Shown here piece after piece: positions 35,669 to 47,205 of a stretch of DNA of 64,000 nucleotides (positions are counted from its first letter, which is position 1; the number at the start of each line of letters is the position of its first letter). The stretch spans positions 1 through 64,000 of the forward strand of contig RBZT01000419.1 of assembly GCA_003693705.1 (NCBI GenBank). The letters are read 5' to 3'. The notes beneath the pieces are model-generated. The model was not told where the DNA came from, did no database searches, and worked only from the letters and a program-made list of their open reading frames with translations. The position numbers were made by a program, and so were the translations under genes. Origin of the DNA: Polymyxa betae (Eukaryota > Endomyxa > Phytomyxea > Plasmodiophorida > Plasmodiophoridae).

Positions 35669-36557
35669 TTACAGATCATGAAGGAGAGCAGCATTATTCC
35701 GCAGGTCGCTACCTACAATGCATTTAGCAATTCGTGGAGAGTACAGCACAATGATATTACAGAACAGCTTCAAGTTTGTGTACATTTTCGAATCCAGTTC
35801 TTTGACAGCCATGAGATAATCATGTACTTCGGGATATTTTAACATTTTCGACCCAACCTTGGCACGACTGAAACAACATAAATAATGATGGTAGCGAGAA
35901 CGATATGGAGAGAACATACGCGACGAAATAACCAGCCATTGACTCCAAGATTGAGAACACGCCATCCTCGGCTCGTGATAATTCCGAAACTGTTTCTTCT
36001 TGAATAGATACGCCTAGGCTGGGTTAGAAGCAGAAATCTAGCCATGATAAGTTCGAACCGAAGTTGTTTCCATCTTCGATTCGGGGAATAGCTAACTGGA
36101 TGGAGATTTTCACAGTGCCAATGAGCTCGATCATATCAAGCATTTGGGTTTTCAGGAGCTCTAATGGAGCTACGACTGATTTGTTGCATTTCAATATAGA
36201 AACGGTTCTTGGTGCTAGATGATCGTCAACCGCAACAACAGCATCGTTTGTCTTCCGCTTCTTCTGGTTAGATGGCGACGTCAGGTGGTTGTCCTTGCGA
36301 ACAGCTTCGACCTCGATAGAGCTCGTGACTTGCTCAGGATCGACATTGAACTCTGGAGCCTCTTTCAGCAACTTTTGCAGCTGCATAACCTTGGCAGGCA
36401 ACTTCACATGAATGATATCGTTGGCATCTTTTGAGAACTCATCTAAAACAAAGCGATTGAAAATCAGCTGGCAAAGTGAACCATCGTAGCTACCAATGAT
36501 GGTTTGGTATTGCAGGAGATAGTCGTCGGGCAAGCTCTGGTCCTCAGCGACAGACAT
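35669..36557 (-). CDS. PSME3: PA28/REG-gamma proteasome activator (11S)
   Basis: Exons are 36557-36059, 36013-35920 and 35867-35669 (introns 45 and 52 bp), giving 263 residues against about 254 for animal REG-gamma. PA28 forms a heptameric ring that caps the 20S proteasome and opens its gate independently of ATP and ubiquitin. The C-terminal PA28 domain includes IQLAIPRIEDGNNFG and, after the first intron, VSIQEETVSELSRAED, the most conserved activation-loop segment. It continues with a YPEVHDYLMAVKELDSKMY-type helix and ends ALLHDL. A linker containing QKKRK resembles the nuclear localisation signal of the gamma form. The N-terminal helix region (KDANDIIHVKLPAKVMQLQKL) also fits. Confidence 0.93.
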
Positions 36558-36578
36558 TGTTCCAGTAATTTGCTAGCT

Positions 36579-37172
36579 AACGATAGGATGGATATGGCGA
36601 TCCTTCTACCTCTCAGAACTCAGAAGGGCCTTGGGATAGGCAGGGAAACTGCGAAAGAGCGTAGCCATGCGATGATCGGCGCAGCCCTTCTGATATTTTT
36701 TACAAAAGTTTCTACATTCTGGTGTGAGTTCCTAACGATTGAAACACAATTATATCTGTATCCCGCATTGAAAGGTTCTATTATTTATTTGAATAAAATT
36801 AGGAAAGCAGCAAACGATTTCGACAGTCGCCAATCTACACTAGAGAAAGCAGTCAGTTCAATGTCGATGCAATTGTCGAACAAAGAAAGTTATTGGTAAG
36901 ATCAGACAGCCATGAAAATATTTCAACAGTATCGGCAACGAGTTAGATTGCCTTCTGACTGGTGCCAACATTATCTCCTCATTTCAAAAAAGGAAGCCAA
37001 CTTTGTTAATATTACCTTTGAAATAACAGACGGTGGGAGTTCACAGAGAGCTATAGAATTACCTATACCATCGATTAGCGAACTCTTCCATCCAGATCGA
37101 CATACAACAGTAATTCAAAAAATCAGACATCAATTCGAAAATCCTCATAATGTCTCAGCAGAAGGAGCTTGA
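36579..37172 (+). CDS. possible small spliced gene, unknown
   Basis: This is a low-confidence model just upstream of PA28 and divergent from it. A first segment (36579 to about 36730, MDMAILLPLRTQKG and a hydrophobic ALLIFFTKV) can splice from a GTGTGAG donor to an acceptor near 36802. That exon encodes a heptad-like stretch (ANDFDSRQSTLEKAVSSMSM). A last segment (36912-37172) reads as a small globular piece ending at TGA or TAG near 37172. The last junction is ambiguous: splicing from the GTAAGA at about 36898 to the AG at 36930 enters a different frame. The layout of coiled coil plus small C-terminal domain recalls kinetochore Spc24/Spc25, but I cannot support that call. Confidence 0.3.
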
Positions 37173-38954
37173 AGTGAAAATTTCATCAGGAAACCTGTGA
37201 TGCGTGTTGCAAACCTACGTACCTGTAAGCTGATGCCATAGCCATACACGAAGCAGTATACAAGAACGAATCTGATATAGGTATGAATGGGGATCCGGGG
37301 CGATTCCTCAGATCAGACAAAGCTCACGGACTCCGAGCGAGCTAGCGAGAGACCGCCAGACTATGGGACCAGCGTTAATCTCGGCCTGCCGACAACATTC
37401 TCGAGACAGCCATATAAAGACATGGAAGCCGGGACTGTTCCAATGTTCAATATTGGATAATATTCATGGACCTGCACAACCGGCAATCCTCAAGCATACA
37501 GTTATTTGCAGATTTTAGCGTTTCACACTTTCAAAAACAGATTTGTTATGAACAACAACCGATCACTATCTCAGAGTTTGTTAACACCTGAAATACTGTG
37601 CTAAAGTCTTGCTTAATCCCAGCGTTTGAAATTGAGTATATTGTATTCAGAATCGGTAGGTCTTGTACCCAGCAGCCGTACATTTAGACCATCATCTTTG
37701 CAACCAATTGCCGATCGCTTGATTATGCGTTACGATGCTTTAGCAATCTGATGACCAAAATCGTTTTGCTTGGGTTTTAGAACAGCAACAGTTCTGTTGA
37801 AAAATCAAAGCGCAGAGACGTCATCATTGACCCTTGTCGTCGCATGAAGCCTCTCGTTCTCTTCCATTGTAATTTTCAACTGATCTGAACGAATTGAACA
37901 TTGTTGGCTGTATTTAGTGTGGCAATAACGTACCGAGTATGGTTAGCATAATGCCTTCAATAGCGACATCGCGCTTCGAGCGCTTTTCTCCTCGAACCCT
38001 TGCCCTCAAGCGGACGTTCGATTCGAGATTCGTCTTCCAGGTGGCGTGGAACTTCTCACGAAGTTCTTCCAATCTTTGGCTTAGGATGGATTCTATCCTT
38101 TAGATCTATCAATCCGATTGCTCTGGACAAGATACAGTTCTAACCTTTCATAGGAATTTGACTCTTCTTTAGGCTTTGGCTGGATCCGTTTTCTTCTTTG
38201 GATAAGATACGCTATTGTAATTGCAGCAGTTGTGGCTGAATAAACTTTAGCAACCTCGATACCTTACGTTTGAATTTGATTACATAATGCTCCTAAAATT
38301 AGCATAGGCCACCTTCGTTTTCGATGTACTTGGCTTGCTGGAGAGACGCTCAGTGCAAGTGCCAACGATGCTGCTTTACTGGCCGTTGTATTCGTCATGA
38401 CAACAGCAGAAAAGCGAAACGGACAAGCCCAGACGCGTAGAACTTAGAAGTGTTAAATAGGCGAAAAAAACCGAAGTTGATTTTAATCTGTAACAGACTG
38501 ATTGTTTGGAGATTCCATAATCTCATTCAACTAAAACTTCAGAACCACTTCAATCAACATTTTACTTGCAATAATAATGTGCAGTTCCACCTAAGAACTT
38601 TCTGAATAACTTTTCAAAGCCAATCCTTATGTTTGTTTATTCCAATTTTCTTGCAGATATTCCACTTCTGACGACAGAACTTTTTGAGGCTCCGAATATT
38701 ACTTAGTACGAGTTGCTGTTCTCGCAGCCCTTGCACAAGAGGAAAATGTGTCTTAACTGCATCGCCCATTAATGGCGTAACAACCCGAATAAACAAACAA
38801 ACAAACAAACGAAAGAACTTTGTTGTGGTTTTCTTCGTTTAACGTTAATTATTGACCCGCTGCCTGTCAGTCTGATCATGTGTCTATAAAGACATGTCAT
38901 GCTGAACAGAGCCTGAGAGCCATTCCGATCTCGATCGCAAACTGTTATATCACT
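37173..38954. other. 1.8-kb non-coding stretch
   Basis: No gene is recognised on either strand. A more GC-rich patch lies at 37270-37430. A short (AAAC)5 microsatellite lies at 38791-38810, inside an AT-rich stretch about 145 bp before the PAN2 start. Confidence 0.45.
38791..38810. repeat. (AAAC)5 microsatellite
   Basis: Five perfect tandem AAAC units upstream of PAN2. Confidence 0.9.
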
Positions 38955-41900
38955 ATGAGCTTTCAGGATCCTGATGCCGACACCGACGCCTCCATCTGGA
39001 GCATGGTGTCGTCGGCGCAGCTCGCAAACGATCTCGATGCCCAGATAACAGCAGCAGCGTTCAGCCCTGTCTATGAATTGGTCTGGTTTGGTGACTCGTA
39101 TGGACGTTTAACTTCGCATACCCTACCCGATCTTTCCCTATATTCTGCTTCATGGGTTGACAGGCCGTATACAAGTAAAGTGCACGAACAATGGCCCAGA
39201 ACCGTTTGTCGAAACTTTAATTGGCATCGCAGGCTGCATATTAGGCTTAATTCCGGACGATTTTGGTGACGTCGCCTCGCTAACGTCTTCGAGTGTCCTT
39301 CATCACTCTGTTGGCGGCTTGAAGAAGCATGGTAAAGCTATTCCAGCAAATTATGGACCTGCTACTTGCTTTATAAAGCATTCTGTCACCGGACAGCCTG
39401 GATATTTAATTGGGACATCGTCGGGCTCAGTTTTGTCCTATAACTTACAGTCGGATCGAATTAGCCAAATTGTAAACGGGATCGCGACTTTACAAAATTT
39501 ATTTCCTAATTGTCGTGTTTAGGGCGACGTTTCATCTTCTTCAATCCAATGCATTGACAAATCGGAGCAGCTCTTTCTCGGGTTGTCCTCCGGAATGATT
39601 GATTTTCGAGATCCGAGGAATCTGCAACGCATTCATGGGATGCTGGTACATTCTGGCCCAATTACGAGCTTGGCCTCGTTTGGCTATTATCTGTATAGTT
39701 CAGGGATAGAAAACAGGTTCGGGACTCTTCTTACAAACGCCTTGTCAACCCTTTTTGACAATTCATTTAGAAACCAGTACAGTCAGGTTCCGGGTTCTAT
39801 AATAAAAGTTCTTGATACAAGAACCTTTCGCGAACTTGCTCCGATCATTGTTCCATCTGTAAGCTGGCGCTTTGTCAGTATTTTAGAATGCAGAATCTTC
39901 AGTTTTGCGAAATTTCCCCTAATCTTTCTTTTTCCTGCATGTTTTAGATCTGGGTTTCAGACGTCTTTTTAGGGAGCAGTTGGTCTAAAGGTGCAGCAAT
40001 CCAGTGTCGGCAATCTCCTACATGTGCATTGTGGTAGTGGGCAAGAAGTCACCAGCTTCTCTCTGGATTATCCAGATGAAGTTGGAAGCACTACTATAGT
40101 CAGTTTTCTGCAAAGGTCTTAGCATATGTTTCTTATACTGAAGTGATAGGTCGATATCGATTATGCGATCACAATGGTCGGTTGTGGACTTGCCAATGGA
40201 CTCGTGATGGGAAATTCGGATGGCACTGGATCGTTCTGGTATGGCTGATGCATCCACTAGTTTGCTTTTTCAGTAATTTGTTTGTTGGCAGGGTGCTGAA
40301 GGGTTCCGAATCGGTTCCGACCTCCTATTTTGGGATGCCTGTAGAGGACGTTGCTCCCCCTGAGACAACGTCTATCACAATCGATTTTGAAAATGGTTCA
40401 CTGTCAGCATTGGGGTGGCCTCCTGATTCTGATGAAGCGTTGCTTTCAACATGGCCAGAAGATCTCGTTATTGGTAAACCTGCAGTCGATATGTTCCCTG
40501 TTGACCCTTCTGCTATACCTGGACTTAACTGGGTTAATGGTGGCCTTGGATTCGCTCCGTTTCCCGTAAAAGATTTCAAACGTAACAATTTGGAGTCACT
40601 TCGACCTTTTACGACAGCCCGATGGGCCGGGACAAAAAAGAAGCATTCCGCATGTAAGCGTTAGTACCTCTTTATTGTTCTTGTTTAACGATGTTATTGA
40701 CAGCATTATCCAAAGTTATTAGTACTGTATATGGACATGATTTTCCTGACAAGCAGTCACTTTTCGACAAGGTGCGATAGTGGTTGTCTTGCGGTAACCA
40801 TGGTGCTAAGTAATTATCATGTGAAAGGGATATGCCCGGGCGATCTTGAAACGAGGACGTCTGGGAACAGATGGATTCAATTATGCTAAGTACAATGCTA
40901 CAGCTTTCAGCGGTCTCGACAATCTCATTCCAAATTCTTATTGCAATGCTGCCCTTCAGGTATCTCCTTCTTGTTGCATTATAAATCTTAAGTCTTGCTC
41001 TTAGTGTCTGTTCTTTATCGCTCCCTTTCGGTTTTCGATGATCAATCACACCTGTGAGAAAGAAATCTGCTTGGTGTGCGAGCTTGGTTTCCTGTTCTTC
41101 ATGATGTGGAAAAAGACCGAGCGACCTGTTGAACCCAGAAATTTTTTGAGGGCGTTGCAGTTGGTAAGTCATCTTTTGGAAGGTTGCTTCGGATCTAACA
41201 AGTACCGGGTTAGATTCCAGAATCCGCAGCTCTAAACTTGCTGGAGACGGCAGATCCCTCTTCGGAATCGATGCTTTTGGTGCGCATCCAGTCGTTCATC
41301 AATTTCATTTTGGAATTCTTGTTCAAAGAAATCGAGTTATCGTCATCACAGGTACTGCCAGTTTGTGTCTGTCCTGCTAGGATCAACCATCACTCAGTGC
41401 GATGCTTCGCTGTCCTGCTTTCGGAACATATTTGCATCTGAGATTTCGCATAGAGTTGAATGCCTTGGTGCTAAAAAACACGAATGCTTTAGGGTGACGA
41501 CTCAGTTTCAGGTTGTACTGACTCTCTCCTGATTACTTGGCATTCACCTGCGTTTAGTTCAAGCTGAAGTATCATAGCAGAGATCAGAAGGAATCTTTCG
41601 AAGCCATTGCCGCTAGTAGTTTGGGCGAATCGCAACAGATGAGGATTTGGTGTGCTGATTGCAATTCATATTGCCAAAGCCGCATATCTAAAAGTATCTC
41701 GAAGCTTCCAGCTGTCTTGGTATTCGCAGCCCATATTAAGTTTGTTGATCATTGCTTCTTTCATGCACTATGTAATCATTGTTTCAGGTCGGAGAACGAC
41801 CTAGCGCAATGGAGGCCATACAGTTTCTCTCAGACAGAAAACAATATCGATGGTAAAGACAGGCATATCACGTCTTGGATACCAGCTTCGTTTAAGCTAA

Positions 41901-43310
41901 CCATCACTGACGATCAGCCTAAGATTAAGAAAGGTCTGTTTGAAAATATCGCATTGCTTTGTTTTCGCTAAGACCGGAACAGTGTTTCTGGTTGATCCGC
42001 CTCTTCAAGACGATCCCACTAATTCGACTGAAGCCATATACGACTTGTTCGCTGTTGTGTCACAGATTCACCATCCGAATGCTCATGATAAGAATTCAGT
42101 CATGAACGCTCATCATGATGAGCATCTTGTCGCTCATATTCGCATTTGTGACGACGAAAATATCCCACCGTTACAGAACGATTCTGCATTCTTTTGTTTC
42201 AATGATTTCGTCATCACGCCATCATCGTTAGCAGAGGCCCTCGAATTTGGCTATGTATGGAAGCAGGTACTGTTACTATATGCTCAGAAATACCTCTTCT
42301 GATCGATAATTTAGCCTTGTAATATACTCTATCGGCGGCGCTCGTTTAACAAGATTGTTCCCTTGGTTAATGAAATCAGTCCAGTATTGGAAGTTATGGC
42401 TGGCAACAGTCCCACCCAATCCCAAGGTATTAGTCGCATTGCTGACAGTCACGATGTTGTAAAATTTCGCGCTGGTGAAGAGCTTGGCAAGGTACAGTAA
42501 TATATCGTCAATGGAATGATACTGATCAACAAGGCAGGGATCCGTTGTTGCCATTGATTCCGAGTTCGTTTGCGTGGAGAAAGAAGAAGTGGAAGTCCAT
42601 GAAGATGGCCAGAAATCGGTCATCAGACCTGCAAGGCATTCGTTGGCCCGTGTTTCCCTTATTCGCGGTAGCGGCGATCTGATCGGTAATGCGCTGCTTC
42701 TTGATTGGATTTGTTATTTTTAAAAGTCGTATTAATTCAGGGGTTCCATTCATGGATAACTATATTGTTGCTGTTGAGACCGTCGTCGATTATATGACGA
42801 AGTACAGCGGTATTCACCCAGGGGATCTTGATGCACGGTATCGCTTGATGTCTCGATTAATGCAACAGCTCTAATGCCATCCTATAATAGTACATCGACC
42901 AAGCACCTCACAACGTTGAAGTTGTCGTATATGTGCCTTAGATCAATGGTCGATAAAGGCGTGATTTTTGTCGGGCATGGTCTGAAGAAAGATTTTCAAA
43001 TTATTAATCTTTATGTCCCTCCTGAACAGATAAAGGTTTAGCTTTTTCCCTGATTAACGAATTTCCCTGACTTTTACAGGATACGGTGGAAATGTTTTAT
43101 GTTCAAGGAAGAAGATTCTTATCTCTGCGATTCCTCGCCCAGCATGTCCTCGGCGTCAATATTCAAGAAAATCATCACGATTCGATTGAAGACGCTAAGA
43201 CTGCTCTATTTCTGTATCAAAAATATCTCGAATTACAACGGCAAAACGCTATCGAAGAAACACTGCAAAAACTTTACGAGATCGGGAATCGTGTCGGTTT
43301 CAAAAACTAA
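38955..43310 (+). CDS. PAN2: PAN2 poly(A) deadenylase subunit, multi-exon
   Basis: This is the catalytic subunit of the cytoplasmic PAN2-PAN3 deadenylase that starts shortening mRNA poly(A) tails. In order it has an N-terminal WD40 propeller (from [15 protein letters not shown], with [13 protein letters not shown]), then a linker and PAN3-binding region (to about 40.66 kb). Next is a UCH-like pseudo-protease domain opening [22 protein letters not shown] with [15 protein letters not shown]. The C-terminal DEDD exonuclease has [27 protein letters not shown], then after a 57-bp intron [20 protein letters not shown], and [14 protein letters not shown] with the catalytic Asp. The protein ends RVGFKN at 43310. 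Many introns split it, and the exact boundaries in the WD40 part (39.17-39.24 and 39.7-40.2 kb) are approximate. Confidence 0.93.
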
Positions 43311-44024
43311 ATTTTTTTTATGTCATCACGTGTTCCATTGTGCAGAACATTCTGCGCCACTAACGCACTTATTGGAAATTGCTTGCGAAATTTTGGCTTT
43401 TGTCAAAATGAACGTTATTGCGCCTTTCAAAAATTTTGTCCATAAAGTAGAGAGTGTTAAACAGCCCCCGCAGAATTTTAAAAGGGGGTCCGTGGCCTAA
43501 CAATACTGATCCCTGCCCATGACGGGGTCACGGAGGTATGATTAAAGAACCGGGATTCTCTCCGTTTTGACCCCATGCAGAAAGGGTCACAAGGCCCTGA
43601 ATTGTCTATTTGGGTCTCTTTACGAATTAATCAGACGCTTTTTGCTCGGGATACTGTCAGGTCCCACTGAAAAGAGACATGACTTCAGGTCAAACCTAAA
43701 TCGGGCCTCGCAGTTTTTAAACAGCTACGGACTTTCATAAATGAGGCCTTATCTCAGTGGGGATGGACAAAAGAAATGAAAAGCGCAATAATTAGAGCGA
43801 GGAATCTGATGAGACCGCAATTTTAGAGCACTGTGCATCAGTTTACAAGCGCTACGGTATTTTCCTCTTGACTGAGGTGAAGTCAGAAGACGGGAGGTTG
43901 CTTTAATTATCACTAAAAGTTCTTCATTCTGATTTGCAGCTTTGCATCTCATTTCGAAATCTGACCCGTACTCGATATCTGTCTGCGCCGGTCTAGATCG
44001 AATTTTGTATCAGATTTGCGAGTC
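43311..44024. other. intergenic spacer with a long hairpin
   Basis: Between PAN2 and DIM1. No coding gene is supported. The notable content is the inverted repeat at 43518-43577. Confidence 0.5.
43518..43577. other. imperfect hairpin-forming inverted repeat
   Basis: GGGGTCACGGAG at 43524-43535 pairs with CTCCG then TGACCCC at 43560-43574, leaving three unpaired T on the right arm. CAT and ATG can extend the stem beyond a 3-nt bulge. The loop is about 24 nt. It could be a structured non-coding RNA, a 3' processing element or a decayed inverted repeat. Confidence 0.45.
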
Positions 44025-44685
44025 ATGGCGTTTATGCTCCGACATTTGCATTCAGGCTGGGAAGTCGACCAGGCGATCCTTTCCGAAGAAGAGCGTGTTG
44101 TAGTGATTCGCTTCGGTCATGATGATGATCGGACTTGTATGCTCATGGACGAAACTCTTTATGGTTTGTTTGTTTACCCTACAGCTAACATAAGTCGCTG
44201 AACTGTCCTTTGTTCAGGCATTGCAGAGAAGGTGAAAAACTTCGCCGTTATCTATTTGGTAGATATCACTGAAGTCCCTGACTTCAACGATATGTATGAA
44301 TTGTTTGACCCTTGTACAGGTTAGTAATGCATTTCCTCACTATTTTGTTTGAAAGTACTGTTTTCATTCAGATCGTTCAAACAATTTACAAATCATCTCG
44401 CATATGTTGCTTTCCTGACTGAGCCTTTTCATTTGTCATGGGTTTATGCTTTGACTTTGGAATCCATCCAGCTCTGTTAATGATATCGTCATTACAGTTA
44501 TGTTCTTTTATCGTAACAAGCACATCATGGTCGATCTGTCCACGGGTAATAACAACAAGATTAACTGGGCCATGACCAACAAACAGGAGCTGATCGACAT
44601 CATCGAGACTGTGTTTAAAGGCGCCAGAAAGGGACGTGGTCTGGTAATTAGCCCAAAAGACTATTCTACCAAGTATAAATACTAA
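44025..44685 (+). CDS. DIM1: DIM1 / TXNL4A, U5 snRNP 15-kDa protein
   Basis: Exons are 44025-44163, 44218-44319 and 44498-44685 (introns 54 and 178 bp), giving 142 residues, exactly the family length. This thioredoxin-fold protein belongs to the spliceosomal U5 and tri-snRNP and is essential for pre-mRNA splicing in the nucleus. The sequence is nearly invariant with other eukaryotes: VDQAILSEEERVVVIRFGHD, IAEKVKNFAVIYLVDITEVP, then FFYRNKHIMVDLSTGNNNKI and the end SPKDYSTKYKY. In the human protein FGHDWDPTCM stands where this one has FGHDDDRTCM, a minor difference. The ATG at 44025 gives MAFMLRHLHSGW, matching the usual MSYMLPHLHNGW start. Confidence 0.97.
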
Positions 44686-45279
44686 ATCGACCAGACAACC
44701 ATGTCTTTAACTATAAGTTATGCGCCTTTATATGAATTATTCAAACTGTTTGTGTATTCTCATTCAACTAGATTTTCAGAATTCCGAAGTTTCTATCTTG
44801 CTTTAGTATCTTGTTTTAGTATTTAGCGCCAGGAGCGTTGCTTTCTTTGCGGAAGATCATTATGAGAACAATGGCGAGTGGCTGGAATTGATCGTGAAGT
44901 TGGTCATATCAGTTGATTTTCTTCCTAAATAATGGTGACGACGAAGCCATCACCTGCTGATAGTCGTGCATTATGGATCATTGCCCAAGCGACTGTGACC
45001 TGGGAATATCTCGCATCTTGGAACGAATCGTGGCCAATGTCTATGGAACGCCTCAATGAGATGCTGGTGGCCGGCTGGGTTGCTGGTCATTTCTCAGAGG
45101 ATTACGCTCGCGAAGTTATCGCTGCATTCTGGTGCCAGATTCGTCTTACCAGAATTTCATGAAAGCGTTTCCAGATTTTATTTCCAAGGATCACGAGCCC
45201 CGGATCGGGGGAGGTTATCGTCTGCTCTATTCAAGAATCCTTTTCTGGTTTTAATGCTCTTCTATTGTCTAAGGCCTTG
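44686..45279 (+). CDS. possible small gene of unknown function
   Basis: Low confidence. An open frame at 44932-45162 encodes a Trp-rich helical segment (RALWIIAQATVTWEYLASWN, GHFSEDYAREVIAAFW). A following frame reads DSSYQNFMKAFPDFISKDHE and closes near 45253, and one intron or frame change would join the two. An upstream stretch (44835-44910, AFFAEDHYENNGEWLEL) may be another exon. The composition looks coding, but I recognise no family and cannot fix the start. Confidence 0.3.
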
Positions 45280-47048
45280 TCAAGCACGCGTATCGTCCTG
45301 AAGCGATTGATAAGCGTCGTTGTGCCTGACGACAACGGTCCCGGGAGTATCATCCTGCTCTTGTAGGGTCTGGTACGTGTCAGTCTGTCTGATGGGCGCC
45401 ACCGCCTCACCGCTATCTGTAGGACGCGGTGTACGACAATCTTTCGCCTTCGAGATGTTCTGTTGGCAGAGCGGGCAATGCACTGACTTCTGTAGCCATT
45501 CTAACAAGCACTCGCTATGAACTACGGCAGCGGTCAGCATGGGGTGCAATTATGGGTCAGTACGACCCCCCAATCAGCGCCTTACAGTGATGCCCGCATG
45601 CGATCTTCCGAAGCTGATCACTGGCAGTGTATTCGCAGAGACAGATCGAGCATCTGTTCAACAATGATGCATCAGCCGACGGAGTCGTACTGGAATTGGT
45701 GGTAACATCAAACAGTATGTCATAACGTAAAATGAAACGTTGCCAACGTGACATGGAAACGACTTACTTGGCGTCTTCCTTATCGATATTGAGAATGGCG
45801 AGATCAACAATAGGAATTGCCTCAATCTGTTTCGGTGTTGCAGCTCGTGTTGGTTGTAATGAGGCCCGTCGCCGTGCTGAGAGCTGCTGTAGACGAAGTG
45901 TTCGCAGTACGCGACGACGATGCTGATGGATGACCGCCAACATGAAGACGATACCGGCCAGAGCCAAGAACAGCGCCATCGCCATTCCGATCAAGGTCAG
46001 AATCAGACCATTATCAACCTGACTGTAGACCGTCAGGTAATACTGGTTCAATTCAAAGGCCGTATCGCATGAGGCGTAGATCTGTGCAATGATCAGCTGT
46101 TTGTTAGATTCAAGGGTTGGATGCTCTGAAAGACCTCGATTATGTAGAGTCCCTGAATCCAGAACTGATCATCCTGTGATAATGTGAACTCCTCGGCGTA
46201 ATTCCACCGATGATTCCTCTGAAGGCGACACGATCAAGGCTGTGTGGTCACAACGGAAGCAAACCACGAAATGCTTTCCGAAAATCAAGGCAAAACGTCA
46301 CGAGCGTTATTTCATTCAACATTCGAACAAATAAATCGATCGAGATTAAGAAGAAATGATCCCGCAAAATACAATATCGTACGTAATTGATATTGGGAAA
46401 GAGATATGTGAATGGATCACGTTCTGCATACACGAACATATCAACATCCATCTTAAATTCATCTGCATTTGGTCGTGTACTGATTAGAGCTGGTAATACT
46501 GTCTCATCCAGTTCAATCGCATATCTCTACACGTCGTAACAATCAGCACCATATCGTGTAACGCAACCGGGTCGTCACGTAAATCGCGACCCGAGTCACG
46601 TTACATGCCATCAACGTACCATTGTTTTGGTTTTGACGACAACGCCGGGGACGGTCTGATCCGGCTTCAGCATCTGTCCTCGGAACGCCCTCACCTTAAT
46701 GGGGACGACATCAGAGCTCTGTATAACGGCGGTCATCGTACAGGCTGTCCGGTTCCCGTTACACATTGGTGACGTAATCGCCGGTTTCAGAACAGCGAAT
46801 GGCAGCCCGGCCGATTCACTCCCGTAGACGGCAATCTCGCCATCTGCCAGAACTGTCACGTTCGCAGCCGTATCGTTCAGGGCCAGGACGACGAAATGAT
46901 GGTCGGCGTTCAGAACGAAATCGAACTGAGCGGTGCCGGCCAGCGTCGTCTCAAGTGTGGCAGTTTCATCATCATTGAACTGCAATGTTAGAGCGCGGGC
47001 CAGCCCGACCATGCCCATACACCATGATAGATGTGCCCATTGTCGCAT
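45280..47048 (-). CDS. single-pass RING-H2 E3 ubiquitin ligase
   Basis: A predicted signal peptide (MRQWAHLSWCMGMVGLARA) starts at 47048. A luminal beta-rich domain is encoded in exon 1 (to 46620) and further exons (RYAIELDETVLPALISTRPN near 46.5 kb, RNHRWNYAEEFTLSQDDQFW near 46.2 kb). Next are one membrane helix (LILTLIGMAMALFLALAGIV), a basic stop-transfer segment, and a cytosolic RING-H2. The RING is split by a 54-bp intron (45532-45585): CSICLCEYTASDQLRKIACG joins HHFHSECLLEWL and CPLC, giving the C-x2-C, C-x-H-x2-H-x2-C, CPLC ligand order. The tail repeats a Y-Q-[TS]-L-Q motif twice, which could be tyrosine-type sorting signals. The architecture matches PA-TM-RING type ligases of the endolysosomal system, although I cannot confirm a PA fold in the luminal part. 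Confidence 0.8.
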
Positions 47049-47205
47049 TATTGAGACCATTACAACGGAATCTGCAGGTGGGTGGGGATGGGGATATTTC
47101 CATGAACGATCTCTCTCGTACGTCCACATGAGCAAGATATTCGATATCAAACTCATTTGTCTGATGGATGTCACCACATTCATCAATAATCCAATAAACT
47201 TATGA

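Noticed and set aside
42330-42350. GGCGGCGCT match resembling the LINE-tail core
   Set aside because: It lies inside PAN2 coding sequence and lacks the flanking conserved blocks and AATCC tail.
43500-43590. Possible tRNA gene
   Set aside because: The hairpin does not form a cloverleaf, and there is no B-box-like GGTTCGAATCC or plausible anticodon arm.
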